A stretch of DNA of 64,000 nucleotides, taken from the NCBI RefSeq assembly GCF_021134715.1, contig NC_060018.1, positions 8,449,501 through 8,513,500 on the forward strand. The letters are read 5' to 3'. Below, piece after piece: positions 43,691 through 54,362 of the stretch; positions within the stretch are counted from its first letter, which is position 1; each line of letters opens with the position of its first letter. A model generated the notes under the pieces. It had not been told where the DNA came from. It searched no databases and saw only the letters and a program-made list of their open reading frames with translations. The DNA is from Daphnia pulex. Its lineage: Eukaryota; Arthropoda; Branchiopoda; Diplostraca; Daphniidae. The translations under genes were made by a program, and so were the position numbers.

Positions 43691-44369
43691 CAATGACTGA
43701 AGGTATATTTCTTTGATTTGATTTCTAGAATCATAATGACTGTCTAGTATGTTTTCTTTGCTTCGAATAACATCTCACTATTTAGGACTGAACCACATTT
43801 TGTCGTCGGCAAGGGTTTTTATTATGGTTTTTAATTATCTTCAATCACTCGAGTATATTTGGTGCTCACGACACACACAAAAATATTAAAAAAAGTTTGT
43901 TTTCAATTATAAATTATCAGATAACTTTTCATTCCTCAAACCCTATCCTTTCAAATTCCCCATGTGTATTTCTGTTTCCTTTAAGTTACTCTGACGTCAG
44001 ATTTTTTTTTGTATGATAGGTACTGAAAACAACAACAAGCAACCAATAATGAGAAGAAAATAAATATACTTATGTTGTCCTGGCACTACAAATGTTTCTA
44101 CTCAAATATATTTGTTGGTTGTAATTGAACCATGATGTGTATTTTCTTTACGATTTAAAGTTCTGAATGCCGCATAGCAAACCCCCCAATCTATATTGTA
44201 CTATTAACTATATTGTCTAACAGAGTCTGTTTATTGGATTTGAACAAAATAAAATTTTACGATCTATGATTCACTGCTCTGAATGCTAACCCTAAAGCTA
44301 CTAACATTAAGGCAAATAAGGGTCCAACCATAGACTGTTTAAATCATAAAACTTACATGATTTTTTAGA
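43691..44369. other. AT-rich non-coding stretch
   Basis: No exon or repeat recognised. Confidence 0.5.
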
Positions 44370-45966
44370 AAATTTAGTTTTATGCGGGGATCAAGAATGG
44401 AAGAAATACCATTAACAGTGTTCAATACTTGATTGAAATATTGTGATATGTTATTGATAATATCATTTGCAACATTACTGAGAATAGATAATTTTCCGCC
44501 AACCTTTTTTAACTCCAAGAAAAATATTTAAATTTGTAGTGGTCATTTATTCTATAAATAAATAACATGGATACCTTCATCAAACCTATACAAATAGTTA
44601 TAATGCAGTAAGACTGATAGAAACATATTTTATTGCGAAAGCCAAATTGTTGCGACATATAAGGGCTTGAAAAGGCGCATTAATTCGTTTATTTTTACCA
44701 AATTTAACCAAAGTTATTATACAAAGACCTATAGCAGGACAATTAATTACATACTTGGCAATCCTAGCCGATTTGTACCAAGACCAAGGAGCTTACATAT
44801 TAGCTTTAGCAGAAACGAAGTCCTGGATGGCAATTTGAACAGTTTCTTAGAATTAAATTATTTTTGGGAAGGTGCTCTTATGGATTTAACTGTTAATCGA
44901 ACGCGATCAATCACAGACTTAGGATCTAAGTCTCATCGTCTGATAAATCACTGTCTTGCGTTTCCCAACCATCTTCTTGCATGTCTCGAAATTTTTCAGA
45001 ATACGAATAAAAATCTTTGTATTCAATTCCAGCTACGGATCTAAGGCCTTAAGGCCTCTCTGAGTAGCAAAATTAATGACATGGCAGTCCAGTAAATGCT
45101 ATTTCTTGCTAAAATTAGAAATGTTCTTAGCTAGTTCATTTTTCATTTTTAAATTTGAGGAAGCGTTATCCGCATATATACAAAAAAGCTTGTTCTGAAT
45201 TTCGACATCACACAAAGTATTGTACACACGTCCTACTATATTTGTACTAGAGTGCGATTATCTCATTTCTAATGCATCAAGCAATATTTCCTTTGCTTAA
45301 TTTTTTCATTTATCCAGTGGCAAGCAATCCCTAGAATTGGCTTTAAATTTTGGAAACGTTCATCAGTCACAAGTCAGGCAAACTTTTTTAACTGAGCGAA
45401 ACATAGCGACCAATTTTGCTTTCCTTTCCCAGAACATCTGCATTATATGTTCAGTTAGAGTGTCTGCTTTAAACATCAATTTCTCGACCGCCAGATTGCT
45501 ACGCTTCAAGAAATCGATAAATTCTTGTGACTCCATCAGTTTGAAAGACAGGTTTTGCGAAGAAACTAATTCTGGAAGAAAAACGATGAAACTAATGACT
45601 GTTTTTAACGAATCTGTATCTAAGACCTATACAAACAAAACATATATTAAAATTTTATAGTAGGAAGATCTAATTAGGATGATTTTTTAAAATCAAATAA
45701 TCTCATTCTAAATGTCAGTGTTTTGTTAAAACATGTCTGATCAGATTTGTTGTGCCATCTTTTATGCTGTGACTGTACATTTTCCCACATATTTCTACAT
45801 ATGCGGAAGAATCACAGTTTTCTAACTGACATGAATCAAATTTCACCAACGATTCAAGTCCAGTTTTGTTGTCTTTCACTTGGCGCTCTTTGATTTTGAA
45901 ATACTTTCTTACAAAAGAAGACAATTCTCTGGGTTTTATTTTTGGTGTAAGACCTACACTAACCAT
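44370..45966 (-). pseudogene. hAT transposase relic with BED-like finger
   Basis: The N-terminal part (45966-45715) ends in a BED-like finger EICGKMYSHSIKDGTTNLIRH, where the first Cys pair is reduced to one Cys. Further along the minus strand: EIQNKLFCIYADNASSNLKM (about 45195-45140, the catalytic D), LLDCHVINFATQRGLKAL (about 45095-45040), RVRLTVKSIRAPSQK (about 44905-44860), and QVLNTVNGISSILDPRIKL (about 44440-44385). Many stops and frame changes lie between. It is an old hAT copy, unlike the better preserved one at 57-59.7 kb. Confidence 0.8.
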
Positions 45967-48900
45967 AATAACCTATATTATGCACATTCAGAAGTTAACT
46001 AACGATTGGTACAGATTCTTTTCTATTCTGCGATGAACCCGTGGGTAGTCCGTCATTATTCACTTCGGTTGAAGTTATTAGTATAGAGGAATGGGTTACA
46101 TTTGCATGAACCAAACCAAAAAAAAGGAATGAAAAAAATCCGACCACGAAAATGTTTCTAGGGTGTTCACTCGTCCTTTTGCTAATAATTTGGAGGGGCC
46201 CGTAAATTTTCCAGCGGGTCGGAACACTATTCTTACCTTACTTGACCTTGTCACTTTCACATAAATATTTGCCTGTTCGAATCACCATTTCCATCTTGCT
46301 CTTACTTTCGGGTTGGAACCTCTGCCCTAGTTTGTGTCTGTCAGAGTAAATCGTTTGCGGCTTGTGTATGTGTGTGTCAGTGTTTAAATGAAGTGTTGTC
46401 CGAGATAATTTGTTGTTTCCTTCCTCATGTGTCACGGACCGACGAGCCACACATCTACCACTACCAGTAGGAACGACCGTACGACCCACTGTAAATTCCG
46501 TGTTTTTTTCATGGCTGCAACGATTGTAACTATTCTTTTACTATTATTAGAACTATCGGCGTGTTCCTTGAACAGTTAGCTGAAACAAAGAATATCAAGC
46601 CTTTCTCACACTATCAACTCGACATCGGCCATTCCGCCTAGACCAACAGTCCCAAGCGTAGAAGCCACCCCAACAGAAATTCTCCCAATTACCAAAACAC
46701 CAAAGCGAATAGGAATGTTACATTTTTAGAGACACTCATGATGTCGTACGATCAGAATATTTTTGACTGGAATATCTTTTCCGTCCGCCTCGAACAGCAA
46801 CCATAATCAGTTGGATAATAATCGTTGTACCCTCCAATCCCCAGCTACCCAACAGGCAACGTTCCGCTGGATGGTTCCAAAGTTTTGAGTCGTCTTCACC
46901 ACCCGTAGTTGTTACGACCACGCCAGGATCGGTCATTCCTCCGACACGTTTGTGATCGAGATATTTCCGGTCCCTACGACGATTGGATTGTCCATCTACA
47001 AGCGTCACTAGAATTGGGAGAATATGGTTAGATTAAGAAGCTATAACTAATGTGCTCAAAACTTTACGGGGAGGCAGCTGAATAGTTTGATACTTTAAAA
47101 CTCGAAAATTCCTTTAGGGCCTGGACGTAAACCGAGATAAATTCTCGACTAATGAAACTATTTCACTCCACGAAGACTAGGTTTCAAAGAAGCGTAGAGT
47201 TCCACAACATGAATAGGGAACCAGAGGAAGATATGAGGAGCTGGTACGCTAAAAGAATGAAAAAATTATTCTATCTATTAAAAAATACTTAGGCCTACAT
47301 AGCATTTAGTATATGATAGGGATAATAATAAAAATTAGGAAAGGAGAATACTTTCTACAAAAAAAAACTGTTTTTTTCCGTTTATCACATATCCTACCAT
47401 CCTCAAAAGCCAAGTTTTCCCCCCATAAAAGCGTGTTAAGCGTATTAAAAGGCTGGTATCTGTATAAGTGCTCCTTCGCTGTCGCAATGCAGACCGAAGT
47501 AAACGTGTTTTTCCCTGTTTGTTTGGAAGTTTTTGGGGCAGAACTGATATCCAAATTTCTCTATTACAGGACCCGTGAGTGTATTACATGCGCTACGATT
47601 CTATTATTCCATTATTTTTGTTATGTGTCGTATAATTAATAATAAGTTTATTTTTTTGAGGGGGGGATGCACAGTGCATCCTTGAGATGGATTTCTTACC
47701 AGTTCCTCAGATGTCAAGTTCGTTTGCCTATATTGGTGGAGCGAACGACTTTGATGCAAAGAATACACAGAAGTATACTGAAATTCTTTATATCAAGCTT
47801 CAGATAGTTGACTTACAACAAAATGTCACACTTTGCATGGCACACACTGCATTCCATCTCCAGAGTCTCCAAAAGCTTTGGCTCCTTTTTATAATTTCAA
47901 CGACACTGGAAAAAAGGCAAACGGGTTCAAAGAAAATATACTACGACTAACCGTCCACCAGTCGGGGCTTCCGAGGCTTCACATTAGGAATAATGAAGGA
48001 ATAAAATTCTGGAAATTAAAATCGAGAGAAACTTTTGAAGAACAAAAATTGAAGTATAGTGTCCTTTTCTATGCTTTCGAAGTCGTCGTCTTCATCGTCA
48101 TCTAAATTTTTCCTCAAACCAACTTTTAGAAGGAAAAAACACAAACAAGAAAAAAAAGAGTTCGAAGAAGTGAAGGAAAGAAGTTCTACAGACAGTAAAA
48201 AGGACATCATTTTCGGTAAAAAAATAATTCTGAGAGGCGTTCCTCATATTCAGTTACTGTCAGCTGCAAAACTGTATTGGCTGGCTAACTGTACTGTACT
48301 GTATTGGCAAAAAAGTTAAACTATCCCAAAAATAAGCTTTGTAAAGGGTAAAGGGTAAAGGATAGATTTATCTCAACATTTCCTTATATCGACTTAACAT
48401 TTGCTCTAAGTTTTTTCAGAGAGCCAAGAAATACCTATTTCTCTGTTCAGTTTAAGATGCCCTAGAGATATGAAAGGGACTATGAGGTCAGGAAAGGCCA
48501 GAAGAATCAATTTCTATTAAAGTGAAGCCAAATTTGAAACACCCGAGTATGCAATGAAACGTTACCGTTTAGAAAGTCTTACAATGATGTCTTGTCTTAC
48601 ACCTTTGAATTGAGCTTTATATCATCTAGTCTTTGGTATGCTTGTGATGCCATCTAATTTGCGAAATTTTGTCTGGTTTTATTAATCCGTTTTAAAATAC
48701 GTGAACTTAAAACCTTCTCTGTACACAAGAATGAGAGTAGTACCCTCAGGGATAACCATGGGTTTTCTCCAAATTTAGAGGGTAGCATTTACCTAATAAA
48801 TTTATGAACATGTCAGTTTCCTCATTACAAATTACCTCTATTAAAATGCATGGTGATACTATCGTTTCTTTAAATGAAGTTAAATCTTGTTCTCTCTCAG

Positions 48901-49424
48901 TTACAAAGGCATTACGGAGGGAGGGACTTAAATAGAAGGGTAACTCTCATTTTTGAAACAGGTTTGAAAGAAAAAATACATACAGTACTTACCTAAAGTT
49001 TCCAGATTGCTGATAGCAGCTAACGGGAAAAAGCACTTTTCTTTCACCAAAATTCAAATTTTCATCCTTCAATTTCTACAATATTTTTTCATCCTGAATT
49101 TGTGACTTGCTATCCTTAAGCTAAGTTTTATTTGATATATCTTCTGGAGTAGATGGAAATGTTTCCGGGCAGCCAAGAGGGTCATTAGTATATGGGGCTA
49201 CTTAGGCTCTCTTGTACGGGACGGAAAATCAGGTAATAAGGGCGCATTAAGGCTTAAAAATTGAACATCGTTAACTTACCCGACCTATCTTTTTTTCACC
49301 TCATTCCAACAGAATAAATGGATAAATGGACATCGTACAGGAAGTTGGACATAATGGCTCCATTTTAGCGAACTTTTCCGATTGCCACAACCATCTCAAC
49401 AACGGAGAAAAAGGAATCCATGTA
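45967..49424. other. 3.5 kb without a supported gene
   Basis: AT-rich sequence with several 80-110 codon ORFs that show no motif, no splice partners and biased composition. The inverted partner of the 33778 motif is at 46213-46228. GTAAAGG is tandemly repeated three times near 48337-48361. Confidence 0.5.
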
Positions 49425-50278
49425 TCATCGAGCAATATAGCCATACAAGTCAGCCATGTATCTGAAAATGACTGTTTCATTGATATCATCATAATCATCT
49501 TCGCTTTGACTGGAATCTTCTGATTCACTGCTATCGTGTCGTCTTGTTCTGTATGTGACATTTTCTAGCTCAGGGTCCTAGAATTTACATCAGAAATTAA
49601 ATGTTGGAGTGTCATTATCCTCGCAAAAAGTTAGCAAAAATAATTAGCATTTTTACCGATCTCATCCGCTCGAAATGATGGGTCAATAAAACAGTGATCT
49701 CTTCGGACATGACCATCCACTTCAATCCGTCTTCTTCAAGATCCTGCTTGTCGGGATGATAATGCATTAACGCTGCCTTGTACCGAGATCGCATTAAAGG
49801 CTCCGTTGACTTGGTTCCTCGCTTCGGCAGATGTTTGTCGTAGATGAGATTAAACAGCTCCTGGGCCAATATCTGGGATGCTTCTTTCAGTTCATCCAGG
49901 GCTTGTTTCAATTCGATACGAATAGTTTTCTTCTGTGTTCTTTCGTCCATGTGGTGGCTTGGCGGCGAATTCGGCTCGTTGCGGTCAGCTCTCGCAGTAC
50001 ATCGTGGTAAATGTTTAAGATAATTAGTTTTACTTCCGTTACTTATTATGAAGCCTACCAGGCAATATTTACACTTTGCCTTCTAGAATTGAAATAAAGA
50101 TAATTGGAAATGCAGAAAAAGTATGAAAGAATGCAATACAAAAACTTACGACTTTCGGTTTTTCTCCTGGCTCTTCAACTATTCTTGGGGGATAAAACCA
50201 CTCTTGAACATTCCAACTAATTCGAGCCTTCTCGGCAGCCTCCAGAATTTTTCCAATTTCCTTCTTTTTCGGAGCCAT
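49425..50278 (-). CDS. BED-like zinc finger plus DnaJ-like (HPD) domain protein, 235 aa
   Basis: A complete three-exon model with clean splice sites: 50278-50150 (ATG 50278, donor GTAAGT), 50082-49657 and 49577-49425 (stop TGA). Phases are 0 throughout. Residues 1-43 are MAPKKKEIGKILEAAEKARI, then SWNVQEWFYPP and more. Residues 44-71 form a BED-like finger, C47-x2-C50 with NGSKTNYLKHLPRC giving H67-x3-C71. Residues 138-185 are J-domain-like: RSRYKAALMHYHPDKQ with the HPD tripeptide at 152-154, then KWMVMSEEITVLLTHHFE as helix III. Residues 186-235 are acidic and serine-rich (DSSESEDSSQSEDDYDD). HPD stimulates Hsp70 ATPase in J-proteins; BED fingers bind DNA and often derive from hAT transposases. 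A chromatin-linked co-chaperone or a domesticated transposon product is an inference only. Confidence 0.7.
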
Positions 50279-50371
50279 CCGAGAAAGGTGAACTGGATGA
50301 ATTAAAGATAAGGCTGAATAGCTAAAGAAAATTTTAAGCTTATTTTGACTTTGACTAGGTTTACGATTGTA

Positions 50372-50383
50372 CCACTAGAGGGC
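50372..50383 (+). promoter_or_regulatory. CTCF-like motif upstream of the BED/J gene
   Basis: CCACTAGAGGGC matches the core CTCF consensus CCASYAGRKGGC at all 12 positions. It lies about 95 bp upstream of the BED/J-domain ATG and is followed by an inverted CTGTAGTGG. A 12-bp match can occur by chance. Confidence 0.35.
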
Positions 50384-50438
50384 CTGTAGTGGAAGAATTT
50401 GTTTTCCCTGAGAGATTTTTAAAATTCTTATTTCAAAA

Positions 50439-50790
50439 TTAAGTAGATAATGTGTTTGTATTTTGTTCACTTGAGTCCATGTGAATCGGTGACGAAACTT
50501 CTTCTTCCACTCTAGCAAAAAAATCCTCAAATATCGTGGGCCTTGGTGGACTTGCAGTTATTGGAGGTTGCATAGTCGGTGGAGAAGAAGTCGGTGGTTC
50601 CTGTCTTTTCTTCGGTTGGCCTTTCCCTCTCTTGGTAGGTTGGATTGCCGGCGGAGAAGCAATTGGTGGTTCTTCTTTTTTCTTTGGTCTGCCTCTGCCT
50701 TTCTTAATGGCTGACTGGCTGGACGGTTGGATTAGCCCTGCTGGTGTGCAAAATGTTGCAGAGAGGAGAACTGTATGGCTATCGTGAATC
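50439..50790 (-). CDS. AT-hook protein C-terminal exon
   Basis: An open minus-strand frame of about 110 codons without its own ATG, ending TAA 50439-50441. It contains AIKKGRGRPKKKEEPP, an exact AT-hook core (GRGRPKK), then a second, degenerate unit KRGKGQPKKRQEPP 26 residues later, each followed by SPP...QP. The C-terminus is FEDFFARVEEEVSSPIHMD. AT-hooks bind the minor groove of AT-rich DNA. The ORF begins near an acceptor-like CATACAG (50770), and upstream exons are not clear. It lies 160 bp upstream of the BED/J gene on the same strand, so the two may form one locus. Confidence 0.5.
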
Positions 50791-50799
50791 TACAGGCTT

Positions 50800-51857
50800 T
50801 CTTTTGGGTTCGCAGCCAACCATTGATGATTGAACCTTCTTACCGGAATGTCTGAAGGTAAGTTATATTCAATTTTAACAAATAATAACAATTAATTCTA
50901 TTTTTCCTAAAGAAGCAATAAGTTGTATGTTCCGTAACGTAAACAACCGTAAAAGGCAAATCCGTTCGACAAGAAATGCTAAAAAACCGTGTTGAGGGAA
51001 CTGATGAAGATGTCAGTGGCACTGATCTCTCTACCAACGGCTGTGAAAGTGAAAAAAACTAGAAGAAGAGTTCAATGTTTTGAGAAAGCATGTCGTCTAC
51101 TATAAACTCGTTACTAAGTTCAACTTCCTTTTTTTCCTGTTGTCCAAGCGACATTTTTTTAGAAGGATTGATATGTTGTAATTGACACATATTGACCGAT
51201 AAGCCATGTTCCATACCGGTACGTAAAATGTGAAAACAAGTATTTCAGCTTCCACGGTACAAGACTTGGCCATTTGCCAGTCTCTTTTTGAAAAAAATGT
51301 AAGTTTTTTTGATCACTTTCAAAAAATTCAGAATGTTGTAATATTGTTAATCTATTTTATTCTATTAAATAAAAATATATTACCAAGAAAAGAGTAAAGT
51401 GCAACAGATTGTGGATCAGAATGGTGTAGCTGTAACTTTACCCGTTGCTTCTCATAGTCGGTCGTATTTACTTCTTGTTGTATAATAAATTTCTGTTTCG
51501 TCAACTTGCGAATTTCCTGCCGTTTGCAAGGCTGTTGTGCCCAACGATCCAATAAGACATGAAAAAACAGAACCTAATCTCTCGTCATAAAAATGTGTCC
51601 AACAACCCATCCTTAGCAAACGGATCAGATGACCTACGTCCAGTAAACAGAGGAACAATTGTTTGGGATAATTCTATCGGTAAACCGAGTTGCAGATAAT
51701 AAGATATTTTACACTTCAATCACAGCTGAATATTGCTTGAAAAAATGGAAAAATCAAAGGGGATGAAGGTGTTAATTGCCTCGGTCTCTGGGAGTGTATT
51801 CAAGAGCAAGACAAAGCTTCTGATATGATATGAATTGTCTGGATATTTGGTCCATGC
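50800..51857. other. Non-coding or unassigned stretch
   Basis: A plus-strand open stretch, GKSVRQEMLKNRVEGTDEDV with an acidic end and stop near 51060, could be a terminal exon, but no partner was found. Otherwise there is no signal. Confidence 0.3.
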
Positions 51858-52144
51858 GTGAACACGGAACCAAATCTATCGCCAGCCGAAAAGGATAAAG
51901 TCCTCGAACTGCTGGACCAGCATCGTCGCCGCCTCCCTTCCGAAGAGCTAGGCAGAGCGTTGGGCATCCAGCACAACATCGATACTGGTAATTCTCTTCC
52001 AATCACTAGCCGCCCGTGTAGAATTTCACAGTTTGAAAGAAGGATAATCTCAGAAAAGGTGAATGAGATGCTAAAGAGTGGGGTAAATTCAGCCATCCAA
52101 TAGCCCATGGTCATCACCTGTAGTTCTTGTAAAAAAGAAATCTG
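51858..52144 (+). pseudogene. Ty3/gypsy Pol relic, pre-RT part
   Basis: LSPAEKDKVLELLDQHRRRL and RPCRISQFERRIISEKVNEM are the linker before RT in Ty3-type Pol. After a TAG (near 52101) the sequence continues with a SPVVLVKKKSG-like stretch up to 52144, where a MITE begins. The next RT residues are found inverted beyond the MITE. Confidence 0.8.
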
Positions 52145-53415
52145 GGGCCGTATTCTAGCCTTGGCTTAAATTCTGGTCTTAAACTTACTAAAATTTCTTA
52201 AAATATTTTCTCACGTAAGCTAGGAAAAAATTTAAGTTCGTCTTTTCAATAAACACGTATTCTAGCTTAAATTTTCTTACTTTTAGTTCTGAACTTAGTA
52301 TAAGTTCGAATCATACGATCAGATTTTTCAAGCATAGAATTTTTTATTTTCTTAGAGGGCGGGGCTTATCGCAGCCAATAAGATAAGTCGTTTCATGACA
52401 TTGCGTACAATAATAGATGCTGTTTAGTTTCATAAGGAAATTTACAAAGTCTGCTAGAATTTTGTTTGAAAGTAAACAAGACTTTCTTATGCAAATTAAT
52501 AGGAATTTGAACTTTTAATTAGTGTTTTATTGTCCCAGTGAACAATTTGCGTGCATTATTGCCCTAGCAGCAAAAGATAAAGCTGTCATGACCAATAGAT
52601 TTAGTTTCAGAAATGTATTGCAAGATAGGTAACTAGAATTGTGTTTTAATTACGTATTTATAACTTAATTATTGCTTGTAATTGGTCTAGGACTATGTTT
52701 AATTCATTGTCTTGAAGACCGGATACAAAAAAGTGAAAATATCACAGCATGTTAATTGGTAACACAAGTGTTGCTGAATCTATGCGAAGTGTGACAAAGA
52801 CAGGTATTCTAGCATTACGTTAACTAATTTTTTTGGTAGGTGGTGGCTCACAGCACAGTGAAACTAAGGCCATTGCTTTTCAAAATGTTTAACGCTCCAT
52901 GGAAAAACAAAAGCTGGCTCTTCAAGACAGTTCTAAAATTTAAGCTTTAGTTACGCAGTGAAATTTCAAGTTTATAATAGTGTGTATGTAAAAAAGATAT
53001 TTTTCAATAAACCATAACCCATAACTAACATGATAATTGATTTATTGTAATTATTTGGTCACTTTCAAAACTTTGTTAAATAATAAGAGTTAGTTGTTCG
53101 AGCAATGTTTAGGGAAATATATAGGGAAATGACACTTGAAAATACTAAAAACTAGGACAACAATAGCTGTAAGCATTAGCTTGAGCACGGAATTTTAAGA
53201 AAATAACCGCTGTAATCCAACAAATAGTTGGATTACAAAAATTTGCTAACTTAAGCTTAAAAAGACAAGTTAAAAAGATTTCTTAAGCAAAAAAGGTGAG
53301 CTAAAAAAAGCTAGAATACGGTTTTAGGAAAATCCAAGCATAAATTGGATTTTTAAGCAAAAAACAGTAAGTTAAGAAAAAATTCCGTGCTTAAGTCAAG
53401 GCTAGAATACGGCCC
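52145..53415. mobile_element. 1.27-kb non-autonomous DNA transposon (PIF/Harbinger-like MITE)
   Basis: Terminal inverted repeats GGGCCGTATTCTAGCCTTGG (52145) and its complement ending at 53415 match over about 22 of 25 bp. CTG is present on both sides (52142-52144 and 53416-53418). A 3-bp CWG-type duplication and GGGCC ends fit PIF/Harbinger. The interior is AT-rich with no transposase. A second internal CTAGAATACGG lies near 53311-53321. Confidence 0.85.
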
Positions 53416-53418
53416 CTG

Positions 53419-53700
53419 ATCCATTAATCTCTGGAATGTGGCCGGCGCATTTGCCAAGCCAAACGGCATTCTTTTAAATTCAAATAGCCCATCGGGCGTT
53501 ACAAAAGCTGTTTTTTGGCGGTCTTTCTCCGCAACTGGTACCTGCCAGTATCCATTAGCAAGATCTAACGTAGAAAAATATTTAGCGCCGGCGAGCCTAT
53601 CAAAAACATCGTCTATCCGTGGCAGCGGATAAACACCCCTTTTAGAAACAGCATTTAACCTCCAATAATCAATACAGAATATATACTCACCGGGGGCCGT
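53419..53700 (-). pseudogene. Ty3/gypsy RT segment, inverted relative to the rest of the element
   Basis: On the minus strand: PGEYIFCIDYWRLNAVS, LPRIDDVFDRLAGAKYFST, LDLANGYWQVPVAEKD, TPDGLFEFKRMPFGLANAP, FQRLMDQ. This is an uninterrupted RT stretch, and it would follow directly after the VKKKSG at 52140 if the block 52145-53700 were flipped. The flanking parts (51858 and 54363) run on the plus strand. At its outer edge, 53692 starts GGGGGCCGTATAGCGAG, resembling the MITE end. Confidence 0.9.
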
Positions 53701-53764
53701 ATAGCGAGTTTTTAAGTGAAATTTGTCAAAATTATTATGTTTTGAAAATTCAGTTTTCTAACTG

Positions 53765-53836
53765 ACTTTACCGAGATTCGAACCTCGGGCCTTTTCCATA
53801 GCAGTCCAGATTGCTAACCATTAGACTGCCATTGAC
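53765..53836 (-). repeat. tRNA-like sequence 1 (SINE or tRNA pseudogene)
   Basis: On the minus strand, GTCTAATGGTTAGCAATCTG gives an A box, and CCGAGGTTCGAATCTCGG forms a perfect T arm with B box. The central region ACTGCTATGG does not form a good anticodon stem, and the acceptor ends do not pair well, so this is tRNA-derived rather than a working tRNA. Confidence 0.65.
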
Positions 53837-54014
53837 ATTTATAGTTAAAGGAAATGCATGAGCCGTATGGTAGCTAGCCATCGATTAACTAAGACATTGA
53901 GTAGTGTAATGCAACATGTGACAGCATGATATAGAAGTGACTGGTACAGTTGTCTTTGCAAAATAAAATTTCAAATTTTCTAAATTTCAATTAATTTCTA
54001 TTTTCTATTTTATC

Positions 54015-54088
54015 TTGTCCGAGATTCGAACCTCTGACCTTAAGCATTATAGCCCGGGCTTCTGACCATTAGACCACGATTGATATGA
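54015..54088 (-). repeat. tRNA-like sequence 2
   Basis: GTGGTCTAATGGTCAGAAGC (A box) and AGAGGTTCGAATCTCGG (B box, T arm) on the minus strand, 250 bp from copy 1 and in the same orientation. The anticodon arm is poor. Confidence 0.6.
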
Positions 54089-54362
54089 TGGTTACGGGGG
54101 AAACATGGGCCCGTATAGTATAGCCCAGGTAAACCCTCCTTTCACTCACCCCTCTCCCAAGGATGCGCGCAGTCCCCTCCGCCCGACCATTCGTGTAAAT
54201 AGAACAAAAACATTAATAACTGGCGTTTCCTTTATCAGTTATGCAAAAACTGTTATGCAGTTTATCCTGTTATTAGGGCTGTCATGCAAGCAGATTCATG
54301 CATGAATTCATGCAGAATACCGTCATGCGTTATGCAGATTACCGACACCCCATGAAGAGTAG

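Noticed and set aside
44667-45660. Two 107-125 codon plus-strand ORFs
   Set aside because: They are antisense to the hAT relic, whose conserved motifs are on the minus strand.
46736-47008. 90-codon minus-strand ORF
   Set aside because: Composition and lack of splice sites or motifs give no support for coding.
47306-48319. Cluster of 80-110 codon overlapping ORFs on both strands
   Set aside because: No recognisable domains; frames compete and none has neighbouring exons.
53765-54088. Functional tRNA genes
   Set aside because: T arm and D arm look good, but the anticodon and acceptor stems do not pair convincingly.
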